Assembly: GCA_037577475.1 (NCBI GenBank)
Contig: JBAGJB010000197.1
Location: 1-64,000 of the forward strand
DNA: 64,000 bases
Source: Chaunax sp. Z400
Lineage: Eukaryota > Chordata > Actinopteri > Lophiiformes > Chaunacidae
Reading direction: 5' to 3'
The position numbers and the translations under genes are program-made. The notes beneath the pieces are model-generated. The model searched no databases and was not told the DNA's origin. It saw only the letters and a program-made list of their open reading frames with translations. This document shows, piece by piece, positions 24,001 through 38,100 of the stretch; within the stretch, counting starts at the first letter, position 1; every line of letters starts with the position of its first letter.

Positions 24001-25330
24001 CTATACATATTATTCATACTGTACATACTATACATATTCATACTGTACATACTATTCATACTATTCATACTGTACATACTGTTCATACTATACATACTAT
24101 ACATACTGTACATACTGTACATACTATTTATACTATACATACTATTATTACTGTGCATACTATACATACTATGCATTCTATACATACTATTCATACTATA
24201 CATACTATTTTTTACTAAACATACTATTTATACTATACATACTATTCATTCTATATATACTATTCATTCTATACATACTACTCATACTATACATACTATA
24301 CATACTATTATTTCTACACATACTACTACTATACATACTATTCATACTATACATATAAATTCTATACATACTATGTATACCATGCATACCATACATACTA
24401 TTCATACTATACATGCCATACATACTATTTATACTATACATACTATTCATACTATACATACTGTTCATTCTACACATACTACTACTATTCATACTATACA
24501 TACTATTCATACTATTCATACTGTACATACTATTCATACTGTACATACTATTCATACTGTACATACTATTCATACTATACATACTAGTCATACTGTACAT
24601 ACTATACATACTATTCATACTGTACATACTATACATACTATTCATACTGTACATACTATTTATACTGTACATACTATACATACTATTCATACTATTCATA
24701 CTGTACATACTATACATACTATTCATACTGTACATACTATACATACTATCATACTGTACATACTATACATACTATTCATACTGTACATACTATACATACT
24801 ATACATACTATTCATACTGTACATACTATACATACTATTCATACTGTACATACTATTTATACTATACATACTATACATACTATACATACTCTACATACTA
24901 TTCATACTATTCATACTGTACATACTATACATACTATTCATACTGTACATACTATACATACTATTCATACTATACATACTATTCATACTATACATACTAT
25001 TCATACTGTACATACTATACATACTGTACATACTATTCATACTGTACATACTATACATACTGTACATACTATTCATACTGTACATACTATACATACTGTA
25101 CATACTATTCATACTGTACATACTATTCATACTGTACATACTATACATACTGTACATACTATTCATACTGTACATACTATACATACTGTACATACTATGC
25201 ATACTATACATACTATTCATATTGTACATACTACACATACTATACATACTCTACATACTATACATACTATTTATACTATACATACTATTTATACTATACA
25301 TACTATTCATACTGTAGATACTACACATAT
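21030..25330. repeat. Higher-order unit 2 of the 9-bp satellite
   Basis: It repeats the landmark order of the preceding unit, at 21030, 21418, 23313, 24207 and 24373. It is shorter by several hundred bases in total, lost as multiple whole-unit deletions. Its right end (24750-25330) is a cleaner stretch of 27-bp-ordered 9-mers before the switch to the 30-bp satellite. Confidence 0.75.
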
Positions 25331-25331
25331 T

Positions 25332-28300
25332 AACCTATACACTCATTATAACAACATACACATAACAACAACACAAACCTATAGGCTCAATAGAACAACA
25401 ACACAAACCTATAGGCTCAATAGAACAACAACACAAACCTATAGGCTCAATAGAACAACAACACAAACCTATAGGCTCATTATAACAACAACACAAACCT
25501 ATAGACTCAATATAACAACAACAAAAACCTATAGGATCAATACAACAACACCACAAACCAATAGGATCAATAGAACAACAAAAAAAACCTATAGGCTCAA
25601 TATGACAACACCACAAACCTATAGGATCAATAGAACAACAACACAAACCTATAGGATCAATAGAACAACAACACAAACCTATAGGATCAATAGAACAACA
25701 ACACAAACCTATAGGATCAATATGACAAAAACATAAAACCTATAGACTCATTAGAACAACAACACAAACCTATAGACTCATTATAACAACAACACAAACC
25801 TATAGGCTCAATATGACAAACACATAAACCTATAGGATCGTTATAACAACAACACAAACCTATAGACTCATTATAACAACAACACAAACCTATAGGGTCA
25901 ATATAACAACACAAACCTATAGGGTCATTATGACAACAACAAAACCTATGGGCTCAATGTAACAACAACACAAACCTATAGGCTCAATGTAACAACAACA
26001 CAAACCTATAGGCTCAATATAGCAACAACACAAACCTAGAGGATCAATATAACAACAACACAAACCTAGAGGATCATTATAACAACAACATAAACCTATA
26101 GGGTCATTATAACAACAACACAAACCTATGGGCTCAATGTAACAACAACACAAACCTATAGGCTCAATGTAACAACAACACAAACCTTTAGGCTCAATAT
26201 AGCAACAACACAAACCTAGAGGATCATTATAACAACAACACAAACCTGTAGGATCAATATAACAACAACACGAGCCGTTACGCTCAATATAACAACACAA
26301 ACCTATAGGCTCAATGTAACAAGAACACAAACCTATAGGATCAATAGAACAACAACACACACCTATAGGATCAATAGAACAATGACACAAACCTATAGGC
26401 TCATTATAACAACAACACAAACCTATAGGCTCAGTGTAACAACAACATAAACCTATAGGCTCATTATAACAAAAACACAAACCTATAGGCTCAATGTAAC
26501 AACAACACAAAACCATAGGCTCAATGTAACAACAACACAAACCTATAGGCTGAATATAGCAACACACACCTATATTCTCAATAGAACAACAACACAAACC
26601 TATAGGCTCAATATAACAACAACACAAACCTATAGGGTCATTATGACAACAACACAAACCTATAGGCTCAATATAACAACAACACAAACCGATAAGCTCA
26701 TTATAACAACAACACAAACCTATAGGCTCAATAGAACAACAGCACAAACCTATAGGCTCATTATAACAACAACACAAACCTATAGGCTCAGTGTAACAAC
26801 AACATAAACCTATAGACTCATTATAACAACAACACAAACCTATAGGCTCATTATAACAACAAGACAAACCTATAGCTCAATGTCACCACACAAACCTATA
26901 GGCTCAATATAACAACAACACAAACCTATAGAATCAAAAACAACACAAACCTATAGGCTCATTATAACAACAACACAAACCTATAGGCTCAATAGAACAA
27001 CAACACAAACCTATAGCCTCATTATAACAACAACACAAACCTATAGGCTCAATATGACAAACACATAAACCTATAGGATCGTTATAACAACAACACAAAC
27101 CTATAGACTCATTATAACAACAACACAAACCTATAGGGTCAATATAACAACAACACAAACCTATAGACTCAATATAACAAGAACAAAAACCTATAGGATC
27201 AATACAACAACACCACAAACCAATAGGATCAATAGAACAATAAAAAAAACCTATAGGCTCAATATGACAACACCACAAACCTATAGGATCAATAGAACAA
27301 CAACACAAACCTATAGGATCAATAGAACAACAACAAAAACCTATAGGCTCAATATGACAAAAACATAAAACCTATAGATTCATTAGAACAACAACACAAA
27401 CCTATAGACTCATTATAACAACAACACAAACCTATAGGCTCAATATGACAAACACATAAACCTATAGGATCGTTATAACAACAACACAAACCTATAGACT
27501 CATTATAACAACAACACAAACCTATAGGGTCAATATAACAACACAAACCTATAGGGTCATTATGACAACAACACAAACCTATGGGCTCAATGTAACAACA
27601 ACACAAACCTATAGGCTCAATGTAACAACAACACAAACCTATAGACTCAATATAGCAACAACACAAACCTAGAGGATCAATATAACAACAACACAAACCT
27701 AGAGGATCATTATAACAACAACATAAACCTATAGGGTCATTATAACAACAACACAAACCTATGGGCTCAATGTAACAACAACACAAACCTATAGGCTCAA
27801 TGTAACAACAACACAAACCTATAGGCTCAATATAGCAACAACACAAACCTAGAGGATCATTATAACAACAACACAAACCTGTAGGATCAATATAACAACA
27901 ACACGAGCCGTTACGCTCAGTATAACAACACAAACCTATAGGCTCAATGTAACAAGAACACAAACCTATAGGATCAATAGAACAACAACACACACCTATA
28001 GGATCAATAGAACAACGACACAAACCTATAGGCTCATTATAACAAAAACACAAACCTATAGGCTCAATGTAACAACAACACAAAACCATAGGCTCAATGT
28101 AACAACAACACAAACCTATAGGCTGAATATAGCAACACACACCTATATTCTCAATAGAACAACAACACAAACCTATAGGCTCAATATAACAACAACACAA
28201 ACCTATAGGGTCATTATGACAACAACACAAACCTATAGGCTCAATATAACAACAACACAAACCTATAGACTCAATATAACAACAACAAAAACCTATAGGA

Positions 28301-28449
28301 TCAATACAACAACACCACAAACCAATAGGATCAATAGAACAACAAAAAAACCTATAGGCTCAATATGACAACACCACAAACCTATAGGATCAATAGAACA
28401 ACAACACAAACCTATAGGATCAATAGAACAACAACAAAAACCCATAGGC
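25332..28449. repeat. Left part of 30-bp satellite with 1.63-kb and 1.10-kb duplications
   Basis: The marker variant CGAGCCGTTACG occurs at 26271, 27904 and 29005. Surrounding segments correspond at offsets of about 1,632 and 1,101 bp. Another marker, ATAAAACCTATAG preceded by GACAAAAAC, recurs at about 25730, 27362 and 28463 with the same offsets. These are successive tandem duplications with internal deletion. Confidence 0.75.
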
Positions 28450-31400
28450 TCAATATGACAAAAACATAAAACCTATAGACTCATTAGAACAACAACACAA
28501 ACCTATAGACTCATTATAACAACAACACAAACCTATAGGCTCAATATGACAAACACATAAACCTATAGGATCGTTATAACAACAACACAAACCTATAGAC
28601 TCATTATAACAACAACACAAACCTATAGGGTCAATATAACAACACAAACCTATAGGGTCATTATGACAACAACACAAACCTATGGGCTCAATTTAACAAC
28701 AACACAAACCTATAGGCTCAATGTAACAACAACACAAACCTATAGACTCAATATAGCAACAACACAAAACTAGTGGATCAATATAACAACAACACAAACC
28801 TAGTGGATCATTATAACAACAACATAAACCTATAGGGTCATTATAACAACAACACAAACCTATGGGCTCAATGTAACAACAACACAAACCTATAGGCTCA
28901 ATGTAACAACAACACAAACCTATAGGCTCAATATAGCAACAACACAAACCTAGAGGATCATTATAACAACAACACAAACCTGTAGGATCAATATAACAAC
29001 AACACGAGCCGTTACGCTCAATATAACAACACAAACCTATAGGCTCAATGTAACAAGAACACAAACCTATAGGATCAATAGAACAACAACACAAACCTAT
29101 AGGCTCAATAACAACACAAACCTATAGGCTCATTATAACAACAACACAAACCTATAGGCTCAATCGAACAACAACACAAACCTATAGCCTCAATAACAAC
29201 ACAAACCTATAGACTCAATATAAAAACAACAAAAACCTAAAGGATCAATACAACAACACCACAAACCTATAGGACCAATAGAACAACAACACAAACCTAT
29301 AGGACCAATAGAACAACAACACAAACCTATAGGATCAATAGAACACAAACCTATAGGCTCAATATAGCAACACAAACCTATATTCTCATTATAACAACAA
29401 CACAAACCTATAGGCTCAATAACAACACAAACCTATAGGCTCAATGTCACCACACACAAACCTATATGCTCAATAACAACACAAACCTATAGGCTCATGA
29501 TAACAACAACACAAACCTATAGGCTCAATAGAACAACAACACAAACCTATAGGATCAATAGAACAACACAAACCTATAGGCTCAATATGACAACAACACA
29601 AACCTATAGGGTCATTATGACAACAACACAAACCTATAGGCTCAATATAACAACAACACAAACCTATAGGCTCAGTGTAACAACAACACAAACCTATAGA
29701 CTCATTATAACAACAACACAAACCTATAGGCTCATTATAACAACAAGACAAACCTATAGGCTCAATGTCACCACACACAAACCTATAGGCTCAATATAAC
29801 AACAACACAAACCTATAGGCTCAATATAACAACAACACAAACCTATAGGCTCAATAACAACACAAACCTATAGGCTCATTATAACAACAACACAAACCTA
29901 TAGGCTCAATCGAACAACAACACAAACCTATAGCCTCAATAACAACACAAACCTATAGGCCCATTATAACAACAACACAAACCTATAGACTCAATATAAA
30001 AACAACAAAAACCTATAGGATCAATACAACAACACCACAAACCTATAGGACCAATAGAACAACAACACAAACCTATAGGATCAATAGAACACAAACCTAT
30101 AGGCTCAATATAGCAACACAAACCTATATTCTCATTATAACAACAACACAAACCTATAGGCTCAATAACAACACAAACCTATAGGCTCAATGTCACCACA
30201 CACAAACCTATATGCTCAATAACAACACAAACCTATAGGCTCATGATAACAACAACACAAACCTATAGGCTCAATAGAACAACAACACAAACCTATAGGC
30301 TGAATATAGCAACACACACCTATATTCTCAATAGAACAACAACACAAACCTATAGGCTCAATATAACAACAACACAAACCTATAGGGTCATTATGACAAC
30401 AACACAAACCTATAGGCTCAATATAACAACAGCACAAACCTATAGGCTCATTATAACAACAACACAAACCTATAGGCTCAGTGTAACAACAACATAAACC
30501 TATAGACTCATTATAACAACAACACAAACCTATAGGCTCATTATAACAACAAGACAAACCCATAGGCTCAATGTCACCACACACAAACCTATAGGCTCAT
30601 TATAACAACAACACAAACCTATAGGCTCAATAGAACAACAGCACAAACCTATAGGCTCATTATAACAACAACACAAACCTATAGGCTCAGTGTAACAACA
30701 ACATAAACCTATAGACTCATTATAACAACAACACAAACCTATAGTCTCATTATAAAAACAAGACAAACCTATAGGCTCAATGTCACCACACACAAACCTA
30801 TAGGCTCAATATAACAACAACACAAACCTATAGGCTCAAAAACAACACAAACCTATAGGGTCATTATAACAACAACACAAACCTATAGGCTCAATAGAAC
30901 AACAACACAAACCTATAGCCTCAATAACAACACAAACCTATAGGCTCAATAACAACACAAACCTATAGGCTCAATGTCACCACACACAAACCTATATGCT
31001 CAATAACAACACAAACCTATAGGCTCATGATAACAACAACACAAACCTATAGGCTCAATAGAACAACAACACAAACCTATAGGCTGAATATAGCAACACA
31101 CACCTATATTCTCAATAGAACAACAACACAAACCTATAGGCTCAATATAACAACAACACAAACCTATAGGGTCATTATGACAACAACACAAACCTATAGG
31201 CTCAATATAACAACAGCACAAACCTATAGGCTCATTATAACAACAACACAAACCTATAGGCTCAGTGTAACAACAACATAAACCTATAGACTCATTATAA
31301 CAACAACACAAACCTATAGGCTCATTATAACAACAAGACAAACCTATAGGCTCAATGTCACCACACACAAACCTATAGGCTCATTATAACAACAACACAA

Positions 31401-34400
31401 ACCTATAGGCTCAATAGAACAACAGCACAAACCTATAGGCTCATTATAACAACAACACAAACCTATAGGCTCAGTGTAACAACAACATAAACCTATAGAC
31501 TCATTATAACAACAACACAAACCTATAGTCTCATTATAAAAACAAGACAAACCTATAGGCTCAATGTCACCACACACAAACCTATAGGCTCAATATAACA
31601 ACAACACAAACCTATAGGCTCAAAAACAACACAAACCTATAGGCTCATTATAACAACAACACAAACCTATAGGCTCAATAGAACAACAACACAAACCTAT
31701 AGCCTCAATAACAACACAAACCTATAGGCTCATTATAACAACAACACAAACCTATAGACTCAATATAACAACAACAAAAACCTATAGGATCAATACAACA
31801 ACACCACAAACCAATAGGATCAATAGAACAACAACAAAAACCTATAGGCTCAATATGACAACACCACAAACCTATAGGATCAATAGAACAACAACGCAAA
31901 ACTATGGGCTCAATGTAACAACAACACAAACCTATAGGCTCAATATAGCAACACAAACCTATATTCTCATTATAACAACAACACAAACCTATAGGCTCAT
32001 TATAACAACAACACAAACCTATAGGCTCATTATAACAACAACACAAACCTATAGGCTCATTATAACAACAAGACAAACCTATAGGCTCAATGTCACCACA
32101 CACAAACCTATAGGCCCATTATAACAACAACACAAACCTATAGGCCCATTATAACAACAACACAAACCTATAGACTCAATATAAAAACAACAAAAACCTA
32201 TAGGATCAATACAACAACACCACAAACCTATAGGACCAATAGAACAACAACACAAACCTATAGGATCAATAGAACACAAACCTAAAGGCTCAATATAGCA
32301 ACACAAACCTATATTCTCATTATAACAACAACACAAACCTATAGGCTCAATAACAACACAAACCTATAGGCTCAATGTCACCACACACAAACCTATATGC
32401 TCAATAACAACACAAACCTATAGGCTCATGATAACAACAACACAAACCTATAGGCTCAATAGAACAACAACACAAACCTATAGGCTCATTATAACAACAA
32501 CACAAACCTATAGGATCAATAGAACAACACAAACCTATAGGCTCAATATGACAACAACACAAACCTATAGGGTCATTATGACAACAACACAAACCTATAG
32601 GCTCAATATAACAACAACACAAACCTATAGAGTCATTATAACAACTACACAAACCTATAGGCTCATTATAACAACAACACAAACCTATAGGCTCAATGTA
32701 ACCACACACAAACCTATAGACTCATTATAACAACAACACAAACCTATAGGATCAATAGAACAACAACACAAACCTATAGGCTCAATATAACAACAGCACA
32801 AACCTATAGGCTCAATATAACAACAGCACAAACCTATAGGATCGTTATAACAACAACACAAACCTATAGACTCATTATAACAACAACACAAACCTATAGG
32901 GTCAATATAGCAACACAAACCTATAGCCTCAATAACAACACAAACCTATAGGCTCATTATAACAACAACACAAACCTATAGACTCAATATAACAACAACA
33001 AAAACCTATAGGATCAATACAACAACACCACAAACCAATAGGATCAATAGAACAACAACAAAAACCTATAGGCTCAATATGACAACACCACAAACCTATA
33101 GGATCAATATAACAAAAACGCAAAACTATGGGCTCAATGTAACAACAACACAAACCTATAGGCTCAATATAGCAACACAAACCTATATTCTCATTATAAC
33201 AACAACACAAACCTATAGGCTCATTATAACAACAAGACAAACCTATAGGCTCAATGTCACCACACACAAACCTATAGGCTCAATAACAACACAAACCTAT
33301 AGGCCCATTATAACAACAACACAAACCTATAGACTCAATATAAAAACAACAAAAACCTATAGGATCAATACAACAACACCACAAACCTATAGGACCAATA
33401 GAACAACAACACAAACCTATAGGATCAATAGAACACAAACCTATAGGCTCAATATAGCAACACAAACCTATATTCTCATTATAACAACAACACAAACCTA
33501 TAGGCTCAATAACAACACAAACCTATAGGCTCAATGTCACCACACACAAACCTATATGCTCAATAACAACACAAACCTATAGGCTCATGATAACAACAAC
33601 ACAAACCTATAGGCTCAATAGAACAACAACACAAACCTATAGGCTCATTATAACAACAACACAAACCTATAGGATCAATAGAACAACACAAACCTATAGG
33701 CTCAATATGACAACAACACAAACCTATAGGGTCATTATGACAACAACACAAACCTATAGGCTCAGTATAAAACAACACAAACCTATAGAGTCATTATAAC
33801 AACTACACAAACCTATAGGCTCATTATAACAACAAGACAAACCTATAGGCTCAATGTCACCACACACAAACCTATAGGCTCAATAACAACACAAACCTAT
33901 AGGCCCATTATAACAACAACACAAACCTATAGACTCAATATAAAAACAACAAAAACCTATAGGATCAATACAACAACACCACAAACCTATAGGACCAATA
34001 GAACAACAACACAAACCTATAGGATCAATAGAACACAAACCTATAGGCTCAATATAGCAACACAAACCTATATTCTCATTATAACAACAACACAAACCTA
34101 TAGGCTCAATAACAACACAAACCTATAGGCTCAATGTCACCACACACAAACCTATATGCTCAATAACAACACAAACCTATAGGCTCATGATAACAACAAC
34201 ACAAACCTATAGGCTCAATAGAACAACAACACAAACCTATAGGCTCATTATAACAACAACACAAACCTATAGGATCAATAGAACAACACAAACCTATAGG
34301 CTCAATATGACAACAACACAAACCTATAGGGTCATTATGACAACAACACAAACCTATAGGCTCAGTATAAAACAACACAAACCTATAGAGTCATTATAAC

Positions 34401-35101
34401 AACTACACAAACCTATAGGCTCATTATAACAACAACACAAACCTATAGGCTCAATGTAACCACACACAAACCTATAGACTCATTATAACAACAACACAAA
34501 CCTATAGGATCAATAGAACAACAACACAAACCTATAGGCTCAATATAACAACAGCACAAACCTATAGGCTCAATATAACAACAGCACAAACCTATAGGCT
34601 CAATATAACAACAGCACAAACCTATAGGATCGTTATAACAACAACACAAACCTATAGACTCATTATAACAACAACACAAACCTATAGGGTCAATATAGCA
34701 ACACAAACCTATAGAGTCATTATAACAACAACACAAACCTATAGGCTAAATAACAACACAAACCTATAGGCTCATTATAACAACAACACAAACCTATAGA
34801 CTCAATAGAACAACAACACAAACCTATAGGCTCATTATAACAACAACACAAACCTATAGGCTCATTATAACAACAACACAAACCTATAGGCTCAGTGTAA
34901 CAACAACACAAACCTATAGAGTCATTATAACAACAACACAAACCAATAGGATCAATAGAACAACAACACAAACCAATAGGCTCAATATGACAACACCACA
35001 AACCTATAGGATCAATATGACAACACCACAAACCTATAGGATCAATAGAACAACAACACAAACCTATAGGATCAATAGAACAACAACAAAAACCCATAGG
35101 C
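28450..35101. repeat. 6.65-kb higher-order unit, copy 1
   Basis: It matches 35102 onward at an offset of 6,652 bp, which becomes 6,682 bp after one extra 30-bp unit and then 6,340 bp further right. It contains internal duplications of 784 bp (30216/31000) and 600 bp, exactly 20 units (33280/33880). The rare marker CGAGCCGTTACG at 29005 has its partner at 35657. Confidence 0.8.
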
Positions 35102-38100
35102 TCAATATGACAAAAACATAAAACCTATAGACTCATTAGAACAACAACACAAACCTATAGACTCATTATAACAACAACACAAACCTATAGGCTCAATATG
35201 ACAAACACATAAACCTATAGGATCGTTATAACAACAACACAAACCTATAGACTCATTATAACAACAACACAAACCTATAGGGTCAATATAACAACACAAA
35301 CCTATAGGGTCATTATGACAACAACACAAACCTATGGGCTCAATTTAACAACAACACAAACCTATAGGCTCAATGTAACAACAACACAAACCTATAGACT
35401 CAATATAGCAACAACACAAAACTAGTGGATCAATATAACAACAACACAAACCTAGTGGATCATTATAACAACAACATAAACCTATAGGGTCATTATAACA
35501 ACAACACAAACCTATGGGCTCAATGTAACAACAACACAAACCTATAGGCTCAATGTAACAACAACACAAACCTATAGGCTCAATATAGCAACAACACAAA
35601 CCTATAGGATCATTATAACAACAACACAAACCTGTAGGATCAATATAACAACAACACGAGCCGTTACGCTCAATATAACAACACAAACCTATAGGCTCAA
35701 TGTAACAAGAACACAAACCTATAGGATCAATAGAACAACAACACAAACCTATAGGCTCAATAACAACACAAACCTATAGGCTCATTATAACAACAACACA
35801 AACCTATAGGCTCAATCGAACAACAACACAAACCTATAGCCTCAATAACAACACAAACCTATAGACTCAATATAAAAACAACAAAAACCTAAAGGATCAA
35901 TACAACAACACCACAAACCTATAGGACCAATAGAACAACAACACAAACCTATAGGACCAATAGAACAACAACACAAACCTATAGGATCAATAGAACACAA
36001 ACCTATAGGCTCAATATAGCAACACAAACCTATATTCTCATTATAACAACAACACAAACCTATAGGCTCAATAACAACACAAACCTATAGGCTCAATGTC
36101 ACCACACACAAACCTATATGCTCAATAACAACACAAACCTATAGGCTCATGATAACAACAACACAAACCTATAGGCTCAATAGAACAACAACACAAACCT
36201 ATAGGCTCATTATAACAACAACACAAACCTATAGGATCAATAGAACAACACAAACCTATAGGCTCAATATGACAACAACACAAACCTTTAGGGTCATTAT
36301 GACAACAACACAAACCTATAGGCTCAATATAACAACAACACAAACCTATAGGCTCAGTGTAACAACAACACAAACCTATAGACTCATTATAACAACAACA
36401 CAAACCTATAGGCTCATTATAACAACAAGACAAACCTATAGGCTCAATGTCACCACACACAAACCTATAGGCTCAATATAACAACAACACAAACCTATAG
36501 GCTCAATATAACAACAACACAAACCTATAGGCTCAATAACAACACAAACCTATAGGCTCATTATAACAACAACACAAACCTATAGGCTCAATCGAACAAC
36601 AACACAAACCTATAGCCTCAATAACAACACAAACCTATAGGCCCATTATAACAACAACACAAACCTATAGACTCAATATAAAAACAACAAAAACCTATAG
36701 GATCAATACAACAACACCACAAACCTATAGGACCAATAGAACAACAACACAAACCTATAGGATCAATAGAACACAAACCTATAGGCTCAATATAGCAACA
36801 CAAACCTATATTCTCATTATAACAACAACACAAACCTATAGGCTCAATAACAACACAAACCTATAGGCTCAATGTCACCACACACAAACCTATATGCTCA
36901 ATAACAACACAAACCTATAGGCTCATGATAACAACAACACAAACCTATAGGCTCAATAGAACAACAACACAAACCTATAGGCTGAATATAGCAACACACA
37001 CCTATATTCTCAATAGAACAACAACACAAACCTATAGGCTCAATATAACAACAACACAAACCTATAGGGTCATTATGACAACAACACAAACCTATAGGCT
37101 CAATATAACAACAGCACAAACCTATAGGCTCATTATAACAACAACACAAACCTATAGGCTCAGTGTAACAACAACATAAACCTATAGACTCATTATAACA
37201 ACAACACAAACCTATAGGCTCATTATAACAACAAGACAAACCTATAGGCTCAATGTCACCACACACAAACCTATAGGCTCATTATAACAACAACACAAAC
37301 CTATAGGCTCAATAGAACAACAGCACAAACCTATAGGCTCATTATAACAACAACACAAACCTATAGGCTCAGTGTAACAACAACATAAACCTATAGACTC
37401 ATTATAACAACAACACAAACCTATAGTCTCATTATAAAAACAAGACAAACCTATAGGCTCAATGTCACCACACACAAACCTATAGGCTCAATATAACAAC
37501 AACACAAACCTATAGGCTCAAAAACAACACAAACCTATAGGGTCATTATAACAACAACACAAACCTATAGGCTCAATAGAACAACAACACAAACCTATAG
37601 CCTCAATAACAACACAAACCTATAGGCTCAATAACAACACAAACCTATAGGCTCAATGTCACCACACACAAACCTATATGCTCAATAACAACACAAACCT
37701 ATAGGCTCATGATAACAACAACACAAACCTATAGGCTCAATAGAACAACAACACAAACCTATAGGCTGAATATAGCAACACACACCTATATTCTCAATAG
37801 AACAACAACACAAACCTATAGGCTCAATATAACAACAACACAAACCTATAGGGTCATTATGACAACAACACAAACCTATAGGCTCAATATAACAACAGCA
37901 CAAACCTATAGGCTCATTATAACAACAACACAAACCTATAGGCTCAGTGTAACAACAACATAAACCTATAGACTCATTATAACAACAACACAAACCTATA
38001 GGCTCATTATAACAACAAGACAAACCTATAGGCTCAATGTCACCACACACAAACCTATAGGCTCATTATAACAACAACACAAACCTATAGGCTCAATAGA

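Larger units (their letters stand above)
14985..25330. repeat. 9-bp satellite, array 2 (about 10.3 kb)
   Basis: About 1,150 tandem 9-mers of the same three types as array 1. The first few hundred bases align with array 1 apart from whole-unit gains and losses, so the array start was part of the gene duplication. A 27-bp secondary order (CATACTATA, CATACTATT, CATACTGTA) is common. Degenerate blocks with TATTTTTTAC, CTACTACTA and CATACCATGCATACCATAC interrupt it and mark higher-order units. No gene, RNA or transposon was seen inside. Open frames rich in His-Thr-Ile, Tyr-Tyr-Thr, Ile-Leu-Tyr or Met-Tyr-Ser are artefacts of the period. Confidence 0.97.
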
